From Candidatus Thiodiazotropha sp. LNASS1 (GTDB taxonomy: Bacteria > Pseudomonadota > Gammaproteobacteria > Chromatiales > Chromatiaceae): DNA of 64,000 nt. The stretch is from NCBI RefSeq assembly GCF_964212655.1, contig NZ_OZ156465.1:4464001-4528000 (forward strand). Direction: 5' to 3'. Numbering within the stretch: the first letter of the stretch is position 1; every line of letters starts with the position of its first letter. This document shows, in pieces, positions 43,784-51,718 of this stretch. The translations under genes were made by a program, and so were the position numbers. The notes under the pieces are model-generated. The model saw only the letters and a program-made list of their open reading frames with translations. It was not told the origin of the DNA and searched no databases.

Positions 43784-45394
43784 ATGTCTTATCAGGTACT
43801 TGCACGTAAATGGCGGCCCCAGTTGTTCAGCCAATTGGTAGGTCAGCAACATGTGGTGAAAGCGCTTACCAATGCGTTGGAACGAGAACAGCTGCATCAC
43901 GCCTATCTGTTCACCGGAACACGTGGTGTGGGTAAGACAACCCTGGCAAGAATCTTTGCCAAATCATTGAATTGTGAAAAGGGGATCAGTGCAACTCCCT
44001 GTGGTGTGTGCGATGCCTGTCGTGAGATCGATGAAGGGCGGTTTGTCGACCTGCTTGAGGTTGATGCCGCATCGAGGACGAAGGTGGACCAAACCCGGGA
44101 GCTATTGGAAAATGTTCCATACGCACCGGTACGGGGACGCTACAAAGTCTATCTGATTGATGAAGTCCACATGTTTTCAGCAAGTAGTTTCAATGCCTTA
44201 CTGAAGACTCTTGAAGAGCCACCTCCACATGTGAAGTTCATTCTGGCCACCACCGATCCGCAAAAGGTACCGGTGACCGTACTCTCACGCTGTCTGCAGT
44301 TTAACCTCAAGCGCCTCAGCAGGGAGCAGATCGAGTCACAGCTGCGCCACATACTGCAACAGGAAAAGATTCTCCACGATGAACTGTCCCTCTCCCTGCT
44401 CGCCAGAGGGGCCGATGGCAGTATGCGTGATGGGTTGAGCCTGCTCGACCAGGCCATCGCCTTCGGTGGTGGAGAGGTCAAAGGATCCGATGTCTCTGTT
44501 ATGATCGGCACCATCGGTGCGGATCAGATCTATCTTCTGCTTGAGGCGCTGGCGAAATCGGATGGACAGGGTGTGATGTCCCTGGTAGCAGAGATGGCCG
44601 ATCGAGCGGCCGACTTCAGCAATGCCCTGCATGAGCTGCTGGCCATGCTGCATCAGATCGGGATGTTGCAGATCGTGACGGAGTATGAACCTGACGACGC
44701 CTATGATCCACAACGCCTGCGGGGGATTGCACAGGCGATTTCGCCGGAGGATGTGCAGCTCTATTATCAGATTGTGCTGTTGGGGCAGAAAGAGCTGGAT
44801 CTGGCGCCCGATCCGCGCAGCGGTTTTGAGATGGTTCTACTCCGACTGTTGGCGTTCAGGCCGGATCAGCCTGAAGCGGTACCCAGTGAATCAGGCGGTT
44901 CGCAAGCCAGGAGCCGTGGCGTACCGAGCGGCAATCCGGCTGACCGGAAGAGAGCGGATGTGAAAACCGCTGTGCAGCCCGCAAACAATCCATCTGCGAC
45001 GGATCCTTCCGATTGGGGGGGCTTCGTCAATGCAATGGATTTGGGTGGTATCACCAGTCAACTCGCCCACAACTGTACCTTTGACAGCTGGGATGGGGAG
45101 ACTCTGCGCCTGACCCTCGATGCCTCAATGAAGCAGCTACGGGTCGGTCAATCGGAAAAGTGCCTTTTGGAGAGCATTAAGCGGATCCTGGGAAAAGAGA
45201 CGAGGCTCCTGATCACGGAGGCGGTCCCCGAAAATGAGACACCGGCGATGCGTCAGAAACGGCAACGGCAGGAGCGTCAAAAAGAGGCTGAATCCACGAT
45301 GATGAATGATCCCTTGGTACGGGAGATGGAGGAACGTTTTTCGGCGCGTCTCCTGACCGATTCCGTCAGGCCGGTGGATGAGCCGGGGGGTTGA
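43784..45394 (+). CDS. dnaX: DNA polymerase III subunits gamma and tau
   Basis: DnaX is the ATPase core of the clamp loader. The 536-residue protein has the family's Walker A GTRGVGKT at 45-52, zinc-binding Cys64, Cys73, Cys76 and Cys79, Walker B LIDEVHMFS (DEVH at 126-129) and the SRC arginine finger at 168-170. The C-terminal ~170 residues, Pro/Gly/Lys-rich then globular, correspond to tau. It is shorter than E. coli tau (643). I saw no A-AAA-AAG frameshift site like that used for gamma in E. coli, so a separate gamma form is not supported. It is followed by ybaB and recR in the common order. Confidence 0.95.
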   Translation: MSYQVLARKWRPQLFSQLVGQQHVVKALTNALEREQLHHAYLFTGTRGVGKTTLARIFAKSLNCEKGISATPCGVCDACREIDEGRFVDLLEVDAASRTKVDQTRELLENVPYAPVRGRYKVYLIDEVHMFSASSFNALLKTLEEPPPHVKFILATTDPQKVPVTVLSRCLQFNLKRLSREQIESQLRHILQQEKILHDELSLSLLARGADGSMRDGLSLLDQAIAFGGGEVKGSDVSVMIGTIGADQIYLLLEALAKSDGQGVMSLVAEMADRAADFSNALHELLAMLHQIGMLQIVTEYEPDDAYDPQRLRGIAQAISPEDVQLYYQIVLLGQKELDLAPDPRSGFEMVLLRLLAFRPDQPEAVPSESGGSQARSRGVPSGNPADRKRADVKTAVQPANNPSATDPSDWGGFVNAMDLGGITSQLAHNCTFDSWDGETLRLTLDASMKQLRVGQSEKCLLESIKRILGKETRLLITEAVPENETPAMRQKRQRQERQKEAESTMMNDPLVREMEERFSARLLTDSVRPVDEPGG

Positions 45395-45571
45395 GGATAA
45401 ATAACACCGGTCAGGTTTTGGCGGTCTCTGAGAACATCAAGTTAACACGCTGATATTTATAGGTAATTATCTGTGTCTTAAAGTGGTTTCCAGGATCGTA
45501 TTTGGTTGTTACACATCGAACCCCGGTACTGATGAAGGGGGGCGATAAATGATTGAGATGAGGTTATATCC

Positions 45572-45895
45572 ATGAAGGGCGGTTTAGGCAACTTAATGAA
45601 ACAGGCGCAGAAGATGCAGGCTGAAATGCAGCAGGCGCAGGAGCGTTTGGCACAGGAAGAGGTTACCGGTGAGTCTGGTGGCGGACTGGTCAAGGTCACC
45701 ATGAACGGCAAACATGAGGTGCGTCGGGTCGAAATAGACGACAGCCTGATGTCGGATGACAAGGAGATGCTGGAAGATCTGGTCGCTGCGGCACTGAACG
45801 ACGCCTCGCAAAGAGTCAGCCAGAAGATGCAGGAAAGCATGTCCGGATTGACGGCCGGCTTGGGATTGCCACCGGGGATGAAACTTCCGTTCTGA
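45572..45895 (+). CDS. ybaB: Nucleoid-associated protein YbaB/EbfC
   Basis: The 107-residue product is the dimeric DNA-binding protein Yba[60 protein letters not shown], with the helical N-terminus and the G-x-x-V-x-V-x-x-x-G-x-x-x-x-x-x-V core. It ends in Gly/Pro-rich [12 protein letters not shown], as is usual. GAGG is upstream. It sits between dnaX and recR, as in many proteobacteria, and may share their transcript. Confidence 0.95.
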   Translation: MKGGLGNLMKQAQKMQAEMQQAQERLAQEEVTGESGGGLVKVTMNGKHEVRRVEIDDSLMSDDKEMLEDLVAAALNDASQRVSQKMQESMSGLTAGLGLPPGMKLPF

Positions 45896-45926
45896 AGCGA
45901 TATGAATTTTTTAAACGGGATTTGCC

Positions 45927-46523
45927 ATGCCTAGTCCCTCACTGTTGCAGCAGTTGATCTCCGCCCTGAGATGTCTCCCCGGTGTGGGGGCGAAGAGTGC
46001 GCAACGGATGGCCTATCATCTCTTGGAGAGGGATCGCGATGGAGGCAGGGAGCTGTCAAGGGTTTTAGCGCAAGCCATGGACAGTATCGGACACTGTTCT
46101 CGCTGCCGTACCCTCAGTGAGTCCGGGCTGTGTCGACTGTGTGCCAACCCGGAGCGGGACCCGACACAGCTCTGCATCGTTGAAACACCTGCCGATCAGG
46201 CCATGATCGAACAGGCCATCGACTACCGGGGTTGCTATTTTGTTTTAGGCGGCCATCTCTCACCCCTGGACGGCATAGGTCCGAAGGAGATCGGACTTGA
46301 TCATCTGGATGAGCGTTTTGCCGAGGGCGATGTCAAAGAGATTATTCTTGCCACCAACCCGACAATTGAAGGCGAAGCGACTGCGCAATACATTCATGAC
46401 ATGGCAGAGACCCGTAAGATAAAAACAACCCGAATCGCCCAGGGGGTTCCCATGGGCGGGGAGTTGGAATATGTGGATGGTGCAACATTGGCGCACGCCT
46501 TTCGAGGGCGATCAGAGTTTTAG
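45927..46523 (+). CDS. recR: Recombination mediator RecR
   Basis: RecR acts with RecF and RecO to load RecA on gapped DNA. The 198 residues comprise the N-terminal helix-hairpin-helix ([20 protein letters not shown]), the Cys4 zinc finger ([16 protein letters not shown]), a Toprim core ([31 protein letters not shown]) and the C-terminal [18 protein letters not shown]. The TAG stop (46521-46523) is the first three bases of the MITE-like element that follows, so the insertion lies exactly at the gene end. Confidence 0.95.
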   Translation: MPSPSLLQQLISALRCLPGVGAKSAQRMAYHLLERDRDGGRELSRVLAQAMDSIGHCSRCRTLSESGLCRLCANPERDPTQLCIVETPADQAMIEQAIDYRGCYFVLGGHLSPLDGIGPKEIGLDHLDERFAEGDVKEIILATNPTIEGEATAQYIHDMAETRKIKTTRIAQGVPMGGELEYVDGATLAHAFRGRSEF

Positions 46524-46789
46524 GGTCTGCTAACACTAATCCAATCGGCCCTGTTGCCCCTGAAAAAGCGCCAATCAAGGCGCGAGGAGAGAAGTTTGGT
46601 GGTTCCAAATGAGCGACGAGCAACACCGAGTGGCGCTTTTTCAGGGGCAACCCGAAGGGCTGGGGCTATTTTTCCGTCCAGCAGCGTTATCATTCGCTCA
46701 TGTAGAATGACTACACATCACTCATTCTGCCTTGCTGGACAAAAAAATAGTCCCAGCAGAGTCGATCGGATTAGTGTTAACAGGCCCTA
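46521..46789. mobile_element. MITE-like element, copy 1 (269 bp)
   Basis: The element lies between recR and the HIT gene and has no coding sequence of its own. The ends are terminal inverted repeats of 33 bp (46521-46553 and 46757-46789; 28 of 33 matching), both beginning TAGGG(T/C)CTG(C/T)TAACACTAATCC in the outward-to-inward direction. Inside are a perfect 20-bp inverted repeat (46554-46573 with 46631-46650), a second 22-bp one with three mismatches (46662-46683 with 46733-46754) and a short AGAATGA/TCATTCT hairpin (46704-46728), so single strands would fold strongly. If TA is the duplicated target, GGG...CCC is flanked by TA, as in IS630/Tc1-type MITEs. The left end supplies the recR stop; the right end abuts the GGAG of the next gene. 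Confidence 0.87.
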
Positions 46790-46798
46790 GGAGAAAGT

Positions 46799-47143
46799 AT
46801 GAGCGACTGCCTTTTCTGTAAGTTTGTCAATGGCGAGATTAAACCCGACAAGGTTTATGAAGATGAAGAACTGCTTGCCTTCCGGGACATCAGTCCACAA
46901 GCCCCGATCCATATATTGGTCATCCCCAAACGGCATATCTCCACCCTCAACGATCTCGAATCCGATGATGAGGCGTTGATGGGCAAGCTCATCCTGGCAG
47001 CGCAGAGGGTGGCTAAAGAGGAAGGGATTGATGAGGTGGGCTACCGTACAGTCATCAACTGTAACGAGGACGCTGGGCAGTCGGTTTTCCATATCCATCT
47101 GCACCTGCTGGGTGGCCGCCATATGAAGTGGCCTCCCGGATAG
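46799..47143 (+). CDS. hinT: HIT family purine nucleoside phosphoramidase (HinT-like)
   Basis: The 114-residue protein has the HIT motif at the end of the fold, SVFHIHLHLLGGR (H-phi-H-phi-H-phi-phi), plus the N-terminal CLFCKFVNGEIK and the VIPKRHISTLNDL segment. HinT hydrolyses AMP-lysine and similar phosphoramidates. Its Shine-Dalgarno GGAG (46790-46793) lies directly at the right end of the MITE-like element, five bases from the ATG. Confidence 0.93.
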   Translation: MSDCLFCKFVNGEIKPDKVYEDEELLAFRDISPQAPIHILVIPKRHISTLNDLESDDEALMGKLILAAQRVAKEEGIDEVGYRTVINCNEDAGQSVFHIHLHLLGGRHMKWPPG

Positions 47144-47219
47144 AGTAAGGAGCAGGGGAAACAGCGGTGTACCAGACCCCCGATTTAATCGGTGCGCCAT
47201 GTGATCCTCACTTCCAACC

Positions 47220-50180
47220 ATGCGTTCAGATCAGCCAGCTGAAACGGAAACGACGCCGCTAGTGGTTCCCTATCAACTGTCGATTACAGGCATGTCCTGT
47301 CAGCACTGCGTAGCTGCGGTGGAGAAGGCGGTTGCCAGCGTGCCGGATGTGGTGCAGGTGGAAGTCAGCCTGGCATCCAACAGCGCCAGGATCCTCGGGG
47401 GAAGCCCCGATCTGGCCATAGCTGCGATCAAGGAGGCCGGGTACGATGCACAGCCACTTGCCGACACCGCAACACATTGTCCGTTGCCAGCCACATATCT
47501 TCAGAATCACAGCGACCCGGCGGCGCCGACGCTGACTGATGGCTATACCCTGACCATCGATGATATGACCTGTGCCAGCTGTGTCGCCGTGGTGGAGCGG
47601 GCCATCCGTTCGGTGGATGGCGTTTCAGAGGCGCAGGTCAACCTGGTGGAAAAACGTGCCCAGGTGATCGGCGGTGATCCCGAAAGGGTGGTCAGCACGG
47701 TGATCGATCAGGGTTACAATGCCCGCCTTGATGTTTCTCATCAGACACCAGATGAGTTGCTGTTAGAGATCACCGGTCTAGCCGAAGATGAACAGCAAGC
47801 CCGCTTATCGCAACTGTTTGAGGCACTTGACCCGAATGCCGGCCTGCATAGGGAGAAGGATGTTTGGCGCATTCAGACCACACTACATCCCGCACGACTG
47901 ATGATCCGGTTGGGTGAGGCGGGTATATCAGCAAGCCTGGTGGAACCGTTCATCGACCCCTATGAGGAGGAGGCCGCTGTGGCGGCGGCTGAAGTCAGGC
48001 GCGCCTGGCAGCGGGCGCTGCTTGCCGGTGTTGTGGGGATTAGCCTGATGGCGGCTGAAATGACTGGTCATACTCCGCGGCTGAGTGAGTCCGGGGGTGA
48101 GAGTTTCTGGCTGGGTATCTCGATCCTGTGTCTGATCGTCATGCGATTCAGCGGTGGCCACTACTATCTGGGCGCCTGGAAACAGGCCAGACATCTCTCT
48201 GCCAATATGGATACGCTGGTGGCATTGGGGACCGGAACGGCCTGGTTCGCCTCACTGCTCATTGTGATTCAGCCGGAAGGCCTGCTGCTGCGTACGGATA
48301 AGCTCTATTTCGACGCATCCGTATTGATTCTAGCCTTCCTCCAGTTTGGCCATGTGCTGGAGACCCGGGCCAAACGCACCACCAGTGAAGCGGTTGGCGC
48401 CCTTGTGGGACTGGCGCCAAAGATTGCACAGGTCATCCACGATGGGAAGGAGGTGGCCGTCCCGGTTTCGCTGCTGCGGGTGGGTGACCGTATTCAGGTG
48501 CGGCCTGGAGAGCGCATCCCCATCGATGGTGAGGTCATCGAGGGGACGTCGACGGTGGATGAGTCGATGCTGACCGGTGAATCGCTGCCGGTAAGCAAAC
48601 ACCCGGGGGAGATCGTCACCGGAGGCACGATAAACCGCAACGGCAATCTGCGTTATCGGGTGACCCGGCTGGGAGAGGAGACAACGCTTGCCCACATCAT
48701 CGCGATGGTGCGCAAGGCCCAGATGAGCAAACCCCCCATTGCCCGTCTTGTGGACAAGGTCTCCGCGATCTTTGTGCCAGTGGTTGTTATGATCGCTGTG
48801 ATCACATTCTTCGTTTGGATGATTCTGGCTCCGGAGCCGGCTTTGCCCTATGCCCTTACCGCCAGTATCGCAGTATTGGTTATCGCCTGTCCCTGTGCCC
48901 TGGGATTGGCGACACCCATTGCCATCATGGTGGGGACCAGTCGAGCCGCCCAGTTGAATATCCTGATCCGTAACAGCGAAGGGCTGCAGCGGGCAAGTGC
49001 GCTGACCCACCTGGTCGTCGATAAGACCGGCACGCTTACCCGGGGTGCTCCGACGGTGACCTCGCTCCTTCCTGTCCCGGGTGTGGAGAGGAATGAACTC
49101 GTCACTCTCGCGGCCAGTGTTGAATCATATGCATCTCATCCACTGGCGGAGGCGATTGTTGATTATGCACACCAGATCGGGATTGAACTGCTCCCCGTAG
49201 AGTCCTTTGACTCCCATCCGGGTCAGGGTGTGGAAGGGCGTATAGCCGGGTTGTCGGTGGAGTTGGGCGGGAATCAGCTCCTAAGTGCAAACCATCTTAC
49301 ACCTCCTTCGGATCTACTGGGCCATGCCGAGCGAGAGGCCGATCAGGCGGGTACACCTGTATGGGTGATGCGCGATGGGATGTTCATGGGGCTGCTGATA
49401 CTCAAGGATCCGTTGCGTCATGACAGTCTGGCGGCAGTGGAATCACTCAGGAAGCAAGGGGTTGAGGTGGTTATCTGCAGCGGAGACAATCGCGCGACCG
49501 CGGAAGCGGTGGCCAGGGCATTAAGGGTAGACGAGGTCCACAGTGAACTCCTGCCATCAGAGAAGCTCGAAGTAGTGAAGGAATTACAGCAACGGGGCTG
49601 TCGAGTAGGAATGGTGGGTGATGGTGTCAATGACGCCCCTGCGTTGGCACAGGCGGACACCGGCTTTGCCATAGGCAGTGGTACCGATGTGGCCATAGAA
49701 AACGCGGATATCACCCTGGTCGGCGACTCATTGCTCAATGTTTCGACCGCAATTGCATTATCCAGGTCAACACTAAGGAATATTAAACAGAACCTTTTTG
49801 GCGCATTTATCTATAATGTGATAGGCATTCCGATGGCAGCGGGCGTGCTCTATCCACTCACGGGTTGGTTGTTACCGCCCATGTTCGCCAGTGCGGCGAT
49901 GGCACTTTCGTCGGTAACCGTTGTCACCAATGCCAACAGATTACGTTTTTTTCAATCCTCGAAGGAGGCACTCTTGAGTATCACGCTGAAAGTTAACGGC
50001 ATGACCTGTCCCCACTGTGCAATGAACGTCACCAAAGCGCTACAGGCCCAGCCTGGTGTAGTGAATGCGGAAGTCAGTCTGGAAGACGGTCAGGCCTTGG
50101 TTACCGGCACCGCGGATCAGGCGGCCCTGGTCGATGCGGTCGTTGAAGCCGGTTACAGTGTGGAATCAATCTCGAATTGA
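47220..50180 (+). CDS. copA: Copper-translocating P-type ATPase with fused C-terminal metal-binding domain
   Basis: CopA exports Cu(I). The 986-residue protein is longer than usual (~750-830). Residues 1-160 hold two HMA domains with Cys27/Cys30 (GMSCQHC) and Cys118/Cys121 (DMTCASC). Residues ~179-243 look like a third HMA fold that has lost its CxxC. Then come the P1B membrane helices, the TGES-containing actuator, the Cys557-Pro-Cys559 membrane metal site, phosphorylation Asp601 in DKTGTLT, and the GDGVNDAPAL hinge. The unusual part is a C-terminal HMA domain with Cys930/Cys933 (GMTCPHC), preceded by an internal Shine-Dalgarno and TTG codon (listed separately). The ribosome-binding site at the main start is poor. 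Confidence 0.93.
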   Translation: MRSDQPAETETTPLVVPYQLSITGMSCQHCVAAVEKAVASVPDVVQVEVSLASNSARILGGSPDLAIAAIKEAGYDAQPLADTATHCPLPATYLQNHSDPAAPTLTDGYTLTIDDMTCASCVAVVERAIRSVDGVSEAQVNLVEKRAQVIGGDPERVVSTVIDQGYNARLDVSHQTPDELLLEITGLAEDEQQARLSQLFEALDPNAGLHREKDVWRIQTTLHPARLMIRLGEAGISASLVEPFIDPYEEEAAVAAAEVRRAWQRALLAGVVGISLMAAEMTGHTPRLSESGGESFWLGISILCLIVMRFSGGHYYLGAWKQARHLSANMDTLVALGTGTAWFASLLIVIQPEGLLLRTDKLYFDASVLILAFLQFGHVLETRAKRTTSEAVGALVGLAPKIAQVIHDGKEVAVPVSLLRVGDRIQVRPGERIPIDGEVIEGTSTVDESMLTGESLPVSKHPGEIVTGGTINRNGNLRYRVTRLGEETTLAHIIAMVRKAQMSKPPIARLVDKVSAIFVPVVVMIAVITFFVWMILAPEPALPYALTASIAVLVIACPCALGLATPIAIMVGTSRAAQLNILIRNSEGLQRASALTHLVVDKTGTLTRGAPTVTSLLPVPGVERNELVTLAASVESYASHPLAEAIVDYAHQIGIELLPVESFDSHPGQGVEGRIAGLSVELGGNQLLSANHLTPPSDLLGHAEREADQAGTPVWVMRDGMFMGLLILKDPLRHDSLAAVESLRKQGVEVVICSGDNRATAEAVARALRVDEVHSELLPSEKLEVVKELQQRGCRVGMVGDGVNDAPALAQADTGFAIGSGTDVAIENADITLVGDSLLNVSTAIALSRSTLRNIKQNLFGAFIYNVIGIPMAAGVLYPLTGWLLPPMFASAAMALSSVTVVTNANRLRFFQSSKEALLSITLKVNGMTCPHCAMNVTKALQAQPGVVNAEVSLEDGQALVTGTADQAALVDAVVEAGYSVESISN
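49962..49976 (+). promoter_or_regulatory. Internal Shine-Dalgarno and TTG codon inside copA
   Basis: AAGGAGG (49962-49968), a full anti-16S complement, lies five bases before TTG (49974-49976), in frame with copA (residue 919). Translation from here would give a 68-residue HMA protein ending at the copA stop, the size of the free copper chaperone CopZ. The site also fits a former copA/copZ boundary at which the stop codon was lost. Confidence 0.6.
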
Positions 50181-50214
50181 GGATGAACCGGCGGATTAGC
50201 CTTTTGAGCAAACA

Positions 50215-50526
50215 ATGCAGATATCCCATTCTCTGACATTGCCGTCCATGACCGTCTCGCTGGAACAGCAGCGGGAGAGCGCGGCGCGGATGACTCAAAC
50301 GCTGCCGCTCGCTTCCCAGGTCGCTGAAAGCGCGCCCACACTGCACAGCGTGGAGCATGTGAAACGGGCGGAACAGTTGTTACAACGTCAGCGATCGGGA
50401 CCAACCTTCACTCAAGTCAGCGACGATCCTCGAAAACAGCGCGCACTCTCTTCATACCAGTCGGTGCAAACAGACCGGGAGAGAGACTATGTCAGTGAAG
50501 TTCTCGGTATCGATGTGTATGCATGA
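50215..50526 (+). CDS. Small hypothetical protein
   Basis: The 103-residue product has no signal peptide, is Gln/Ser-rich in the middle and ends in a conserved-looking YQSVQTDRERDYVSEVLGIDVYA. No family recognised. The Shine-Dalgarno is weak. It lies 35 bases after copA in the same direction, so it could be on the same transcript, with no known role in copper handling. Confidence 0.55.
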   Translation: MQISHSLTLPSMTVSLEQQRESAARMTQTLPLASQVAESAPTLHSVEHVKRAEQLLQRQRSGPTFTQVSDDPRKQRALSSYQSVQTDRERDYVSEVLGIDVYA

Positions 50527-50586
50527 CCGAAAGGGCCGATTGACATCCCTGTCAACGGATTAAGCAGCTGAAATAATCATTTCTGT

Positions 50587-51366
50587 TCAGGAGGAAGCGG
50601 GCTGCATCGCCTCGCGAATCTTGGCATGTGCGACGATGCTGTCATCTTGTCTCAGCGTGTATTCGATGATGTGTTCGCCACTCATTGCGCGCGGATTGAT
50701 TCCTGTCGCTTTCACCGCGTCATAGCTCTCAAAAAAGCGCTTCCAGGTGATTTTTCGAACTTGGTATTTCGCCCGCACTTCCGGATTATTGGTTTCGAGA
50801 AACAGTCGGTCGATCTGTTTCCACTCCCGGTACTGTACCGGGCGCTCCATACCCAGCTTGTCGAGCCTGCGCTGAGCATCAACATGGGTCATGCCGCTGA
50901 TTAACTTCCCTTCCATAAACAGCAGGCCCTGGCGCACGGTGGTAGTGGGTGGACGATTGTTCCACTCGCTAACCTTTGCCGGATCCTTGAACAGTTCCCG
51001 AATCAGATAGTAGGCCATGGTCTGATTCATCTTGAATGAGTAGGGGATATTGAAGTGCTTCAGGATATCAACCTGCCTGCCGTCGGGCGGTGTGAACAGA
51101 CCGAGGATATTCATGGCCTGGCCCTTGGTCAGTTTTTGATCCAACCAGATGCCCCGATCCGCCATCTCCTGGAGCATCGATTCGGTGGCAGGTTCATTTT
51201 GCCAATCCTCTTCCGAATCACGGGGCAGATTCAGGGCCGTTTCGATCTGTTCATGGAAATTATCGATATTGATCTTGTTGCTTTTGGCTGGGGTGAACAG
51301 AGTGTGCTTATATAATAAAAACAAGCCGATCAGTGCGAGGGTGGTAATGACTGCAATTAACTCCAT
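50587..51366 (-). CDS. Membrane-anchored hypothetical protein
   Basis: The 259-residue product has one N-terminal membrane helix (ELIAVITTLALIGLFLLYKHTLF) and a soluble domain that presents no known signature. The domain contains a repeated amphipathic pattern with many Lys/Arg/Asp and a conserved-looking FNIPYSFKMNQTMAYYLIRELF. ATG 51366 is preceded by GGGAGA; a longer frame upstream to 51684 is without a ribosome-binding site and runs through repeats. Orientation opposite to copA. Confidence 0.6.
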   Translation of the reverse strand: MELIAVITTLALIGLFLLYKHTLFTPAKSNKINIDNFHEQIETALNLPRDSEEDWQNEPATESMLQEMADRGIWLDQKLTKGQAMNILGLFTPPDGRQVDILKHFNIPYSFKMNQTMAYYLIRELFKDPAKVSEWNNRPPTTTVRQGLLFMEGKLISGMTHVDAQRRLDKLGMERPVQYREWKQIDRLFLETNNPEVRAKYQVRKITWKRFFESYDAVKATGINPRAMSGEHIIEYTLRQDDSIVAHAKIREAMQPASS

Positions 51367-51718
51367 GGGTTTTCTCCCGGTTTGATTATTTTGACGACTC
51401 GATGCTATGTATGAGGACAGCGGTATTGGGTATTGAACCTTGAGTATAGAAATGGATTGTTGCGCCAATTTGAGAACCACCACACAAATCACGGTTAACT
51501 GCAACATGCGAGAATTAAAGGACTTTTTAGAAATATCAATGATCTGGGCACGATTAGGGATTGTTATTCGTGATTGCCGATCGTTGTTTTGTATCGTTCC
51601 CACCCCCTGCGTGGGAAAGCAGTTGTCAACGAGATAGCAGAGCAAGGTATCGGTTCCCACGAAGGAGCGTGGGAACCGAAGCAATTACGAAGGGTGACAT
51701 GCCTGGGATTGCGGCTGC
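51367..51718. other. Intergenic region with a pair of palindromic repeats
   Basis: No gene is supported in these 352 bases. The left part is AT-rich. The right part holds two copies of the TTCCCACGC-type palindrome in opposite orientation (51597-51617 and 51652-51677), listed separately. Confidence 0.5.
51597..51677. repeat. Inverted pair of TTCCCACGC...GCGTGGGAA palindromes (REPIN-like)
   Basis: Copy A is TTCCCACCCCCTGCGTGGGAA (51597-51617, split TTCCCACCCC, CTGCGTGGGAA). Copy B is GGTTCCCACG-AAGGAG-CGTGGGAACC (51652-51677), a perfect 10-bp stem with a 6-base loop; read on the minus strand its loop becomes CTCCTT, the same orientation as copy A's CTG-loop. The two are 34 bases apart and inverted, like a REPIN. 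Related copies are at 4246 (degenerate) and 62998. Confidence 0.78.

Noticed and set aside
45277-45284. CAAAAAG in dnaX as a programmed frameshift site
   Set aside because: The zero frame reads CAA AAA GAG, so it is not an X-XXY-YYZ slippery heptamer, and it is very near the 3' end of the gene.
48330-49010. A 226-codon open frame antisense to copA
   Set aside because: Gln/His/Arg-rich composition typical of a shadow frame; no domain and no start signal.
51367-51684. Upstream extension of the membrane protein gene at 50587-51366
   Set aside because: The extension translates the palindromic repeats and AT-rich spacer and would bury the N-terminal membrane helix.
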